Positions 15,316 through 22,190 of a stretch of 35,976 bases of DNA are shown piece after piece. A program made the position numbers and the translations under genes. Source of the stretch: DATHVR01 sp035461175 (GTDB lineage: Bacteria > Actinomycetota > Acidimicrobiia > Spongiisociales > ZC4RG35); assembly GCA_035461175.1 (NCBI GenBank), contig DATHVR010000024.1:1-35976 (forward strand), read 5' to 3'. Under the pieces are notes generated by a model. It searched no databases, had not been told where the DNA came from, and was given only the letters and a program-made list of their open reading frames with translations. How positions within the stretch are numbered: position 1 is the stretch's first letter; each line of letters starts with the position of its first letter.

Positions 15316-15389
15316 GCGCCCGTAGCTCAATTGGATAGAGCGTCTGACTACGGATCAGGAGGTTGGGGGTTCGAGTCCCTCCGGGCGTG
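15316..15389 (+). tRNA. tRNA-Arg(ACG)
   Basis: Acceptor GCGCCCG/CGGGCGT (first pair G-U), D arm GCTC/GAGC, anticodon arm TCTGA-CTACGGA-TCAGG with anticodon ACG, T loop TTCGAGT, discriminator G. A34 needs conversion to inosine by TadA, encoded at 3622. Confidence 0.95.
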
Positions 15390-15526
15390 CTGGTCAGCCT
15401 CAGCCGCTGGTCGAGTCTCCGGTCTGCCGTCTATAGCTGACGGTTCAAAGTTGGACCTGCCGAATCGGAGATCAACCTGTCGCGCATCAGTCTGCAATGA
15501 TCGGAACGATCATACGAGGAGACGAA

Positions 15527-15916
15527 GTGACGTTGCCCGATCACGACTTGCTGGGGATTCTTGTCGACCACAACGAGGCGTGGAATCGCCACGACCTCGA
15601 GTCTCTCATGAGCTTGTTTGCCGAGGACTGCGTGTTCGAGGCGTCGGGGGGCGAGGAGGTGTGCGGAACCCGTTTCGCGGGCTACCTGGAGGTCAGGGAG
15701 GCGTTTGCCTCCGTTTTTGAATCGATACCCGACGCTCGGTGGGGCGAGGGACGACACTACAGCTTGGCCCCCGACTACGGAGTGTCCGAGTGGACACTCA
15801 CCGGCACCCTCCGCGATGGGCGACGTCTCGAGGTCAACGGCTGTGACTTCCTGACCGTGCGCGACGGGAAGATCGTCCGGAAGAACTCCTATCGCAAGCA
15901 AAGAGCGCCGATCTGA
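15527..15916 (+). CDS. SnoaL-like (NTF2 fold) protein
   Basis: A protein of 129 residues of the SnoaL/NTF2-like fold: HNEAWNRHDLESLMSLFAED, then FEASGGEEVCGTRFAGYLEV, VSEWTLTGTLRDGRR and the closing GCDFLTVRDGKIVRKNSY. Members are small cone-shaped cyclases, isomerases or ligand-binding proteins; substrate unknown. GTG at 15527 was chosen because CGAGGAGACGAA lies directly before it; an ATG at 15497 has no such site. It is the nearest plus-strand gene upstream of the PGM1-like ligase, 200 bases apart, but a link between them is only a guess. Confidence 0.82.
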   Translation: MTLPDHDLLGILVDHNEAWNRHDLESLMSLFAEDCVFEASGGEEVCGTRFAGYLEVREAFASVFESIPDARWGEGRHYSLAPDYGVSEWTLTGTLRDGRRLEVNGCDFLTVRDGKIVRKNSYRKQRAPI

Positions 15917-16117
15917 GTCCACGGCTCCAGGCGGGGCGCCGATCGCTCCGGGCAGGCTTAAGCCTCGTCGTCGGGGAGTTCAGCGCGCAAGCCGATCGGC
16001 GACCGGCGCGTGGCGTTGGGCTCACGTAGGCTCGGAACGGATTAGCGCGCACTTTTGGCCGGCGGTTGGGCTCGCCGAAGAGCAACACCGGGAATCTCCG
16101 CTCGGTATGTTGCGGTG

Positions 16118-17632
16118 ATGCCCTCTCCAACGCACCTCGAATCTGGCGATCAAGCTGCCTTCGATACGCTTCAATCCAAGCTGGTGGCGCTATGGCGGTC
16201 GATCGAGCGCATGAACCACGACTCTCAGACCGTCGTCGTGGTGCCCTCGATCGATGTCGAGGTCGAGCTGACCCCGAGCCAGATGCAGGCCTACGAGGAG
16301 CGATACCTCTTCCTGCTGCTCCTCCTTCGCCAGCCCCGAGCCGAAATGGTGTACGTCACCGGCCAGTCCATCCCCTCGGAGATCATCGACTACTACCTCG
16401 ACCTTATGCCCGGGGTCATCTCCAGCCACGCCCGGCGCCGCCTCCATCTGCTGAGCCCGATGGAGGCTACCGCCCGTCCTCTGACCCGCAAGCTGCTGGA
16501 GCGGCCCCGTCTCATGGAGCGCATCCGGGGCCTCATCCTCGACCCGGACCGGGCCCACCTGGTGCCATTCATGGCCACCCGGGAGGATCGGGAACTGGCA
16601 CTACAGCTCGGGATCCCCATGTACGGGACCGATCCGGACCTGGCCGGCCTGGGGACGAAGAGCGCCAGCCGACGCCTGTTCGAAGAGGTGGGAGTCGACC
16701 GACCGCACGGGTCGTCCGACCTGCGGAAGGTGGACGAGGTGGTCGATGCCATTGGTGCGCTCCGCTGCGCCAGCCCCGGGTTGGAGGCGGTTGTCATCAA
16801 GACCGACGCCAGCGTGGCCGGGTTCGGCAACACGATCGTCCGGCTGGAGGGGCTCTCCGCCCCCGGGTCCTCCAGTGAGCTCGAGGAGATCGGCCGTCGC
16901 CTCCACGATCTGACTCTGGAGGCGCCCGGGATGACAGCCGCCGACTACTGGATCGCGTTCGGAAGGACCGGAGGCATCGTTGAAGAGATGGTCACCGGCG
17001 ACGAGATCCGTAGTCCCAGCGCCCAGATGCGGGTGACTCCCCTGGGTGGCGTGGAGTTGCTCTCCACCCACGACCAGATCCTGGGCGGAGCCACTGGCCA
17101 GGTGTTCATCGGTTCTCGCTTCCCGGCCGACCCCGCCTACGCCTCCCGGATCGGAGCCGAGGCGCTGAGGGTCGGCGCTCGGCTGGCGGAACACGGTGTG
17201 ATCGGACGGTTCGCGGTCGACTTCGTGGTTGCCCGGAAGGGTAAGGACTGGCACTGCTACGCCATCGAGATCAACCTTCGCAAGGGCGGCACCACCCACC
17301 CCTTCCTCACACTCCAGTTTCTCACCGATGGCGCCTACGACGCCGGCTCGGGCCTCTTCGTCACCCCCGAGGGCAGGAACAAGTACTACCTCGCCTCCGA
17401 CCACCTCGAGGTTCCCGGGCTCGAGAAGCTGCTTCCTTCCGATGTCCTCGACATCGCCTTGTTGCGGGGGCTCCATTTCGATCAGGGCCGACAGGTGGGG
17501 ACGGTGTTTCACATGCTCAGCGCCGTTCCCACCACCGGACAGGTGGGCGTTACGTGTGTGGCGGATTCGCCCGAGGAGGCAGAGCTGCGCTACGAAGAGA
17601 CGCGGCGGGTGCTGGCGGAAGCGGTGAGCTGA
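16118..17632 (+). CDS. PGM1-like pre-ATP-grasp/ATP-grasp peptide ligase family protein
   Basis: A protein of 504 residues. The N-terminal pre-ATP-grasp part has the marks of the PGM1-related group: YEERYLFLLLLLRQPRAEMV (59-78), VYVTGQSIPSEIIDYYLDLM and SHARRRLHLLSP. Then come LTRKLLERPRLMERIRGLI and LGTKSASRRLFEEVGV. The ATP-grasp metal/nucleotide end is seen as EINLRKGGTTHP (384-395), with VVIKTDASVAGFGNT as the ATP-binding strand. The family includes PGM1, which joins a nonproteinogenic amino acid to peptides in pheganomycin. No precursor peptide or tailoring cluster is seen here. ATG at 16118 lies 6 bases after TATGTT, so the message may be leaderless. Substrates unknown. Confidence 0.83.
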   Translation: MPSPTHLESGDQAAFDTLQSKLVALWRSIERMNHDSQTVVVVPSIDVEVELTPSQMQAYEERYLFLLLLLRQPRAEMVYVTGQSIPSEIIDYYLDLMPGVISSHARRRLHLLSPMEATARPLTRKLLERPRLMERIRGLILDPDRAHLVPFMATREDRELALQLGIPMYGTDPDLAGLGTKSASRRLFEEVGVDRPHGSSDLRKVDEVVDAIGALRCASPGLEAVVIKTDASVAGFGNTIVRLEGLSAPGSSSELEEIGRRLHDLTLEAPGMTAADYWIAFGRTGGIVEEMVTGDEIRSPSAQMRVTPLGGVELLSTHDQILGGATGQVFIGSRFPADPAYASRIGAEALRVGARLAEHGVIGRFAVDFVVARKGKDWHCYAIEINLRKGGTTHPFLTLQFLTDGAYDAGSGLFVTPEGRNKYYLASDHLEVPGLEKLLPSDVLDIALLRGLHFDQGRQVGTVFHMLSAVPTTGQVGVTCVADSPEEAELRYEETRRVLAEAVS

Positions 17633-17637
17633 AGGGC

Positions 17638-18144
17638 TCAGCCGCCCAGCGTCGACACCACTTCCCGCATGAAGGCGGGCAGGTCGTCGGGTCGGCGTGA
17701 GGTGATGAGGTTGCCATCGTGGACCACCTCTTCGTCGACCCACTCACCGCCGGCGTTGGCCAGATCGGTCCGGATCGACGGATACGAGGTGACCTTCCTC
17801 CCCTGGGTCAACCCGGCGGACACCAGCATCCAGGGTCCGTGGCAGATGGCTGCCACCGGCTTGCCGGCCTCACCAACCTCCCGGACGAGGTCGACCATCG
17901 GTTGGCAGCGCCGCATGTAGTCGGGAGAGAAGCCTCCCGGCACCACCACCGCGTCGTAGTCGGCCGGATCGGCCGAAGAGGCAGCAGCCGTGGTGGTGGC
18001 GTTGGTTCCTTGCTTGCCGGTGTGGGTGGTGTCCGCCTCGCAACCCACCAGGTCAACGGAGTGGCCGGCCTCCAGCAGGCGATAGAACGGATACCACAGT
18101 TCCACGTCCTCGAACAGGTCGGCGACGAGCAGGGCAATTCGCAT
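17638..18144 (-). CDS. DJ-1/PfpI family protein
   Basis: A protein of 168 residues. The nucleophile elbow AICHGPW carries Cys101 with His102, as in PfpI/YhbO-type proteins that act as peptidases, glyoxalases or deglycases. MRIALLVADLFEDVELWYP at the N-terminus and VVPGGFSPDYMRR are family marks. ATG at 18144 has GGAAAGGAGATTCG before it; the upstream extension of the frame is not needed. Divergent from the SRPBCC gene and convergent with the ligase gene, five bases apart. Probably stress-related, but the exact reaction is open. Confidence 0.9.
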   Translation of the reverse strand: MRIALLVADLFEDVELWYPFYRLLEAGHSVDLVGCEADTTHTGKQGTNATTTAAASSADPADYDAVVVPGGFSPDYMRRCQPMVDLVREVGEAGKPVAAICHGPWMLVSAGLTQGRKVTSYPSIRTDLANAGGEWVDEEVVHDGNLITSRRPDDLPAFMREVVSTLGG

Positions 18145-18252
18145 CGAATCTCCTTTCCCTCCTGTTCCGGAGCCTACCCGGGACAAGGAGGTAGAAACCG
18201 GCGTCCAGATAGGCTTCGTGGCGAGAGGTATCTGCACTTTGGCTGCCGCCAC

Positions 18253-18280
18253 ACGTCCGTCTTCCGCCCCGGCTCCGAAC
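18253..18280 (+). promoter_or_regulatory. Possible SigK-type promoter of the SRPBCC-SDR operon
   Basis: ACGTCC-N16-CCGAAC. The -10-like CCGAAC and the flanking GGCTCCGAACAG are identical to the fasciclin promoter candidate at 19683; the -35-like part is weaker. The ATG is 10 bases downstream. Confidence 0.45.
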
Positions 18281-18290
18281 AGCAGACGAT

Positions 18291-18719
18291 ATGAAACTCG
18301 AAGAACAGCGACGCATCGACCGACCGCAAGATGAGGTGTTCGCCTACGTGGCCGAATTCTCCAACAGCGCCGAATGGGACCCGGGCGTGGACTCGGCACG
18401 CCGTCTCGACGACGGTCCGCTCGGGGTGGGATCACGCTTCCACGTGGAGGTGAAGTTCGGCGGTACCACCTCGCCCATGACCTACGAGATCCTCACCTAC
18501 GAACCCGACCAACGGGTGGTGCTGGAAGGCAAAGGCGAGCGGGTGACGGCCCTCGACGACATCCGCTTCCGCACTGAGAACGGAGTCACCGTCGTCGACT
18601 ACACCGCCGACCTCGAGTTCAAGGGCCTGCTGGGCCTCGTCGCTCCGCTCCTGACGCCGTACCTGAAGAAGAACGTCGGGGCGAAGGCGCTGGACGGACT
18701 GGTCGCGACCCTGCAGTGA
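18291..18719 (+). CDS. SRPBCC (START-like) family protein
   Basis: A protein of 142 residues with the polyketide cyclase/dehydrase-type START fold: EEQRRIDRPQDEVFAYVAEF, SNSAEWDPGV, 'DDGPLGVGSRFHVEV' and 'YTADLEFKGLLGLVAPLLTPYLKK'. These proteins hold hydrophobic ligands in a deep cavity; the ligand is unknown. The ATG at 18291 is set by the N-terminal strand. Its stop overlaps the GTG of the SDR gene by four bases, so the two are translationally coupled and may act on one substrate. Confidence 0.9.
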   Translation: MKLEEQRRIDRPQDEVFAYVAEFSNSAEWDPGVDSARRLDDGPLGVGSRFHVEVKFGGTTSPMTYEILTYEPDQRVVLEGKGERVTALDDIRFRTENGVTVVDYTADLEFKGLLGLVAPLLTPYLKKNVGAKALDGLVATLQ

Positions 18720-19621
18720 TCGACAAACTCTCGATCGCCACCTTCACCAACCTCGGCTACCTGGCCCACTCACTCGGGTTCGATCCCATTGAAGCCGACC
18801 TGACCGGCAAGACGGTCGTGATTACGGGTGCGACCGGTGGCCTGGGCCGAAGCACCGCCATCACCCTCGGGGAGATGGGGGCCCGGGTGATCGTGGTGGC
18901 GCGCGACCAGGACAAATTGGACGAGACGGTGGCCGAGATCGGTCCCCGGGCCGTGTCGCTCCGGGCCGACCTGAGCTTGATGTCAGAGATTCGTCGCCTC
19001 GCCGGTCGTCTGCAGGACGAGGAGCGGATCGACATAATGGTCAACAACGTCGGGGTGCTCTTCCCTGAGCGGCGAATGACGTCGGAAGGGCTAGAGCGGA
19101 CGCTGGCGGTAAACCTGGCCGGCCACTTCCTGCTCACCAACCGGCTTGTTCCCAAGCTCGAGGAGCAAGGGACGGGCCGAATCATCAACGTCACCTCGGG
19201 AGGCATGTACGCGGAGCGGATTCGGCCCGACGACCTCCAGTACGAGCGCGGCTCCTATCGCGGTTCGGTCGCCTATGCCCGCACCAAGCGGGGACAGGTG
19301 ATCCTTACCGAGATGTGGGCCGAGCAGCTGGCCGGATCAGGAGTCGTAGTCCACGTCATGCATCCCGGCTGGGTGAAGACCGCCGGGGTGGCGGAGTCGC
19401 TGCCCACCTTCAACCTGGTGATGAAGCCGTTCCTCCGCTCCGTCGATCAGGGAGCGGACACGATTGTGTGGCTGGCCGCCGCCGACGAGCCGGGCGGCTC
19501 CAGCGGAGAATTTTGGTTCGACCGGCGCCGAGTCCCCACCCACCTGCTGGAGCGCACCCGGGAAACGCCCCAGGAACGGGACGCCCTCTGGAACCGGCTG
19601 GAGGAGCTCACCTCGGCCTGA
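18716..19621 (+). CDS. Short-chain dehydrogenase/reductase (DHRS12-like)
   Basis: A protein of 301 residues. An N-terminal segment (about 1-30) resembling DHRS12 relatives precedes a classical SDR fold: TGATGGLGRS for NAD(P) binding, NNVGV, INVTSGGM with the catalytic Ser, and YARTK with the catalytic Tyr and Lys. 'HVMHPGWVKTAGV' gives the usual PG motif. The GTG start at 18716 overlaps the SRPBCC stop. Substrate unknown. The palindrome at 19634-19676 lies 12 bases after the stop. Confidence 0.92.
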   Translation: MIDKLSIATFTNLGYLAHSLGFDPIEADLTGKTVVITGATGGLGRSTAITLGEMGARVIVVARDQDKLDETVAEIGPRAVSLRADLSLMSEIRRLAGRLQDEERIDIMVNNVGVLFPERRMTSEGLERTLAVNLAGHFLLTNRLVPKLEEQGTGRIINVTSGGMYAERIRPDDLQYERGSYRGSVAYARTKRGQVILTEMWAEQLAGSGVVVHVMHPGWVKTAGVAESLPTFNLVMKPFLRSVDQGADTIVWLAAADEPGGSSGEFWFDRRRVPTHLLERTRETPQERDALWNRLEELTSA

Positions 19622-19633
19622 GGTAACCCATTC

Positions 19634-19676
19634 TGTGGGTCGGAATCGACGCTGCAGGCGTCACTTCCGACCCACA
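19634..19676. repeat. TGTGGGTCGGAA palindromic repeat, copy 1
   Basis: Arms of 19 bases (TGTGGGTCGGAATCGACGC and GCGTCACTTCCGACCCACA) pair with two mismatches around the loop TGCAG. It begins 12 bases after the SDR stop and could act as a terminator. Confidence 0.9.
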
Positions 19677-19682
19677 CAACAT

Positions 19683-19710
19683 TCATCCAGTCTCTCCTCC
19701 GGCTCCGAAC
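19683..19710 (+). promoter_or_regulatory. Possible SigK-type promoter of the fasciclin gene
   Basis: TCATCC-N16-CCGAAC, ending 33 bases before the ATG. It resembles the mycobacterial SigK pattern (about CCATCC-N16/17-CCGAAT, from memory). The same TCATCC and spacing recur before the sigma gene at 20766. Confidence 0.6.
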
Positions 19711-19743
19711 AGTCGACGTAATCGAGCCAACAGGAGGACTCAA

Positions 19744-20286
19744 ATGAGGAAACTGACCATCTTCGCTCTGGCAGGAGCACTGATCGCGGCGCTGGCCGCT
19801 CCGGCGGCGGCCCGTCCGTCCCAGTCCGAGGCGGCCAAGCCGACCTCGCAGAGCATCGTCGACATCGTCCTCGCCGACGACGGCGAGTTCGACATCCTGC
19901 AGGCGGCCGTGATCGAAGCCGGCCTCGTAGGTGCCCTCGACGGCCGCCGTCAGCTGACGGTGTTCGCTCCCTCCGATACCGCCTTCATCGCCACCTTCGA
20001 AGGTCTGCTCCAGACCGATCTCAACGAGGGTGCGGTGATCGACTTCATCGAGGCCGGTCAGGTTGATGCTGCCTTCGGTGACGGTGCCCTGGTCGACATC
20101 CTGCTCTACCACGTAATTCCCGGCCGTCGCGTCAGCACCTCCGTGCTGGGCGCCCCCGGATACCGGACCCTGTCGGGCGACTACCTGACCAAGGATGAGC
20201 TGGTCGATGCAGGCGTCATCCCTGCCGACATTTCAGCCCGCAACGGGGTCGTCCACGTCCTCTCCACCGGCGTCCTGCTTCCCTGA
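19744..20286 (+). CDS. Secreted fasciclin (FAS1) domain protein
   Basis: A protein of 180 residues. A signal peptide (MRKLTIFALAGALIAALAAP) is followed by one FAS1 domain: SIVDIVLADDGEFDILQAAV, then LTVFAPSDTAFIATF, ILLYHVIPGRRVSTSV and the closing NGVVHVLSTGVLLP. These are the H1 and H2 boxes of the family. It is similar in layout to the MPT70/MPT83 proteins of mycobacteria, which are controlled by SigK. AGGAGG seven bases upstream supports the ATG. A SigK-like promoter motif precedes it and a sigma/anti-sigma pair is encoded 0.6 kb downstream. Probably an adhesion or surface protein. Confidence 0.92.
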   Translation: MRKLTIFALAGALIAALAAPAAARPSQSEAAKPTSQSIVDIVLADDGEFDILQAAVIEAGLVGALDGRRQLTVFAPSDTAFIATFEGLLQTDLNEGAVIDFIEAGQVDAAFGDGALVDILLYHVIPGRRVSTSVLGAPGYRTLSGDYLTKDELVDAGVIPADISARNGVVHVLSTGVLLP

Positions 20287-20307
20287 TCGGATCGTCTCCG
20301 GAGAGAC

Positions 20308-20344
20308 CGAGAAGGGGACCCGCTCCGGTAGGTCCCCTTTCTCG
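20308..20344 (+). terminator. Terminator of the fasciclin gene
   Basis: CGAGAAGGGGACC pairs with GGTCCCCTTTCTCG (one bulge) around a 10-base loop, beginning 22 bases after the stop. It is directly followed by palindromic repeat copy 2. Confidence 0.75.
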
Positions 20345-20347
20345 TTC

Positions 20348-20390
20348 TGTGGGTCGGAGGTGACGCCCCGAGGGTCACTTCCGACCCACA
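20348..20390. repeat. TGTGGGTCGGAA palindromic repeat, copy 2
   Basis: TGTGGGTCGGAGGTGAC pairs with GTCACTTCCGACCCACA, one mismatch over 17 bases. It lies between the convergent fasciclin and cupin genes, 17 bases past the cupin stop. Confidence 0.9.
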
Positions 20391-20407
20391 AAAGCGTTCT
20401 CGTCCGC

Positions 20408-20719
20408 TCAGTTCTTGAGCAGGGTCAGCAGAAGGATGCTCGGTTCGCGGGCGATCAAAGAGTGCGACTCATCCGGGTCCATGAACATCCACGACGAGGG
20501 GGTCAGCTCGTGGGTCTCGCCGGCGACGGTGAAGTCGATGCGGCCCTGGGGAACCTGGACGATGGCGGCCGAGGCCGACCGGTGCTCGGTCAGCTCCTGA
20601 TCCGTGTCGAAGGCGAAGACCACCAGCCGGACCCGGTCGTCCTTGTGCACCACCCGACTGAGTGTTCCCTCCCGGGGGATATCGACCTCGGCGATGAGGT
20701 CGGAGATCGAGGTCGTCAT
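20408..20719 (-). CDS. Small cupin-domain protein
   Basis: A protein of 103 residues with a single beta-barrel cupin: 'SASAAIVQVPQGRIDFTVAG' and 'LTPSSWMFMDPDESHSLIAREPS'. The second motif keeps Asp/His ligands typical of cupin_2, while the first motif has few metal ligands. ATG at 20719 has AAAGGAT upstream; the longer frame to 20782 is not needed. Divergent from the sigma factor gene. Function unknown; it may bind a small molecule. Confidence 0.8.
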   Translation of the reverse strand: MTTSISDLIAEVDIPREGTLSRVVHKDDRVRLVVFAFDTDQELTEHRSASAAIVQVPQGRIDFTVAGETHELTPSSWMFMDPDESHSLIAREPSILLLTLLKN

Positions 20720-20765
20720 CGGGATCCTTTCGATCGAGTTGCCTAGGCTAGGGACCGACCGTGGC

Positions 20766-20793
20766 TCATCCGCCCGGGACATGGGCGACGAAC
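20766..20793 (+). promoter_or_regulatory. Possible SigK-type promoter of the sigma/anti-sigma pair
   Basis: TCATCC-N16-ACGAAC, with the same -35 and spacing as the fasciclin promoter candidate at 19683. It would give autoregulation of the ECF sigma gene, a usual feature of ECF systems. Transcription would start near 20800, close to an in-frame ATG at 20806. Confidence 0.55.
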
Positions 20794-20880
20794 ACTGAGT
20801 GTCAGATGCTCGACGTCTACGAATCCCCGCCCCCTCCCTCTCCTATCATCCCCTGTGTCGTCCCGTGGCTGAGAGGGCGT

Positions 20881-21426
20881 GTGGAGGAACCCAACCGAGA
20901 AGATGCCGGGCTCGCCGAGCGTGTGGCGGCGGGCGATCGTGGCGCCCTCGAGGACGCCTTTCAGGCCTACAGCGGGCCGGTGAAGTCGGTGGCGGTGCGG
21001 GTCCTGCGGGATCAGTCGTTGGCCGAGGACGTGGTCCAGGACACCTTCGTTACCTTCTGGAAGCGTCCCGATCGCTACGACCCCGCCCGGGGGACTCTTC
21101 GCACCTTCCTGCTGACGATCGCCCATCGCCGTGCCGTCGATGTGGTCCGCTCCGAGGAGGCGCGGGCGCGACGGGAGTCCCGACCTCCCGATCCCGAGCA
21201 CTTCGACCTCGAGGACGAGGTATGGACGCGCCGCCTTTCCGAGCACGTCCGTGCCGCCCTCGAAGAACTGTCCGAGGGAGAGCGACAGGCGATCTCTCTC
21301 GCCTATTACGGGGGCCTCAGCTACGTCGAGGTGGCCGAGCGCCTCGGTGCTCCGGAGGGGACCGTCAAGAGCCGGATCCGCAGCGGGATGAAGAAGCTCG
21401 CCGCCAGCCTGGAGAGTGTGGCGTGA
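20881..21426 (+). CDS. ECF sigma factor, SigK-like
   Basis: A sigma-70 family ECF factor of 181 residues. Region 2 is readable as 'LAEDVVQDTFVTFWKRPDRYDPARGTLRTFLLTIAHRRAVDVVR' in parts, and region 4 as 'ELSEGERQAISLAYYGGLSYVEVAERLGAPEGTVKSRIRSGMKKL' in parts, with the usual helix-turn-helix. GTG at 20881 has GAGAGG five bases upstream; an in-frame ATG at 20806 would add 25 proline-rich residues and is possible if the promoter at 20766 is used. The stop overlaps the anti-sigma ATG by one base. The neighbouring RskA-type anti-sigma and FAS1 gene argue for the SigK group. Confidence 0.9.
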   Translation: MEEPNREDAGLAERVAAGDRGALEDAFQAYSGPVKSVAVRVLRDQSLAEDVVQDTFVTFWKRPDRYDPARGTLRTFLLTIAHRRAVDVVRSEEARARRESRPPDPEHFDLEDEVWTRRLSEHVRAALEELSEGERQAISLAYYGGLSYVEVAERLGAPEGTVKSRIRSGMKKLAASLESVA

Positions 21427-22127
21427 TGTCGGTGGACGAGGTGCGGGACCTGATTCCCCTCTACGCCCTCGACGCGCTCGAGGGAGATGAACAGATCGCA
21501 GTGCAGTCGCACCTCCCCGGATGTGGGGAGTGTCGCACTGACCTCGCCCGTCAGGAGGCGACGGTGGCCGAGCTCATTCCCGAGGAGGGACCCGCCACCG
21601 GCGTCTGGCAGCGGATCGTGGATCAGATCGACCTCCTCGAGGCCGACGGGCCGGTCTCCATCGACAGAGGTCCTCGCCGGAGCCGGGGGTTGAAATGGCT
21701 GGCGACCGTGGCGGCCGGCGCCGCCCTGGTCCTCGCCACGGGCGTGGTTGCTCAGCGGCTGGCCGACCAGCCGCTGTCCGGCTCCCAGGCGGTGCTGGCG
21801 GCGGCCGGGGTCGCCGCCACCGGGGAGGGAGCGGTTGTGGCGGAGCTGGTCGGCGACGCCGGAACGGTGGCCCGGGTGGTGCTCACTGCCGAGGGAGAGG
21901 GCTTCGTGCTGCCCGCCGGTCTCGACCCACTCGGTCCCGACCGTACCTATCAACTTTGGGTGATCACGGCCGACGACCTGGTCATCTCGGCCGGCGTCCT
22001 GGGCGCCGACCCCGCCCCGGCCCGCTTCACCTGGAGCGGCGAGGTGGCGGGCTTTGCCCTCACCCGGGAGGTGGCGGGAGGGGTGGTCTCCAGCGCCGGC
22101 GACGTGGTGGCGGCGGTCGAGACCTGA
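21426..22127 (+). CDS. RskA-like anti-sigma factor
   Basis: A membrane anti-sigma of 233 residues. The N-terminal anti-sigma domain has H29-x3-C33-x2-C36 (HLPGCGEC), a zinc-type ZAS motif. One membrane segment follows at about 90-109 (WLATVAAGAALVLATGVVAQ). The outer domain has GPDRTYQLWVI and 'FALTREVAGGVVSS', the hallmark of the RskA C-terminal domain. It would hold the sigma factor at the membrane until its outer domain is cleaved or altered by a redox or envelope signal. ATG at 21426 overlaps the sigma stop, so the two are translated together. Confidence 0.92.
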   Translation: MSVDEVRDLIPLYALDALEGDEQIAVQSHLPGCGECRTDLARQEATVAELIPEEGPATGVWQRIVDQIDLLEADGPVSIDRGPRRSRGLKWLATVAAGAALVLATGVVAQRLADQPLSGSQAVLAAAGVAATGEGAVVAELVGDAGTVARVVLTAEGEGFVLPAGLDPLGPDRTYQLWVITADDLVISAGVLGADPAPARFTWSGEVAGFALTREVAGGVVSSAGDVVAAVET

Positions 22128-22134
22128 TGCATTC

Positions 22135-22177
22135 TGTGGGTCGGAAATGACGCTTCCAGCGTCATTTCCGCCCCACA
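22135..22177. repeat. TGTGGGTCGGAA palindromic repeat, copy 3
   Basis: TGTGGGTCGGAAATGACGC-ttcca-GCGTCATTTCCGCCCCACA: one mismatch over 19-base arms. It lies between two convergent stops, 7 bases after the anti-sigma and 13 bases from the nei gene end, and could terminate both. Confidence 0.92.
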
Positions 22178-22190
22178 AAACGGTTCTGTG

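Noticed and set aside
15249..15330. Integration (att) site of a genomic island at tRNA-Arg
   Set aside because: The repeated part is the 5' end, copies are 65 bases apart, and no integrase or foreign genes lie between or near.
20806..20880. ATG 20806 as the sigma factor start
   Set aside because: It would add 25 Pro-rich residues not typical of ECF factors and has no ribosome binding site. It stays possible if the promoter at 20766 gives a leaderless message.
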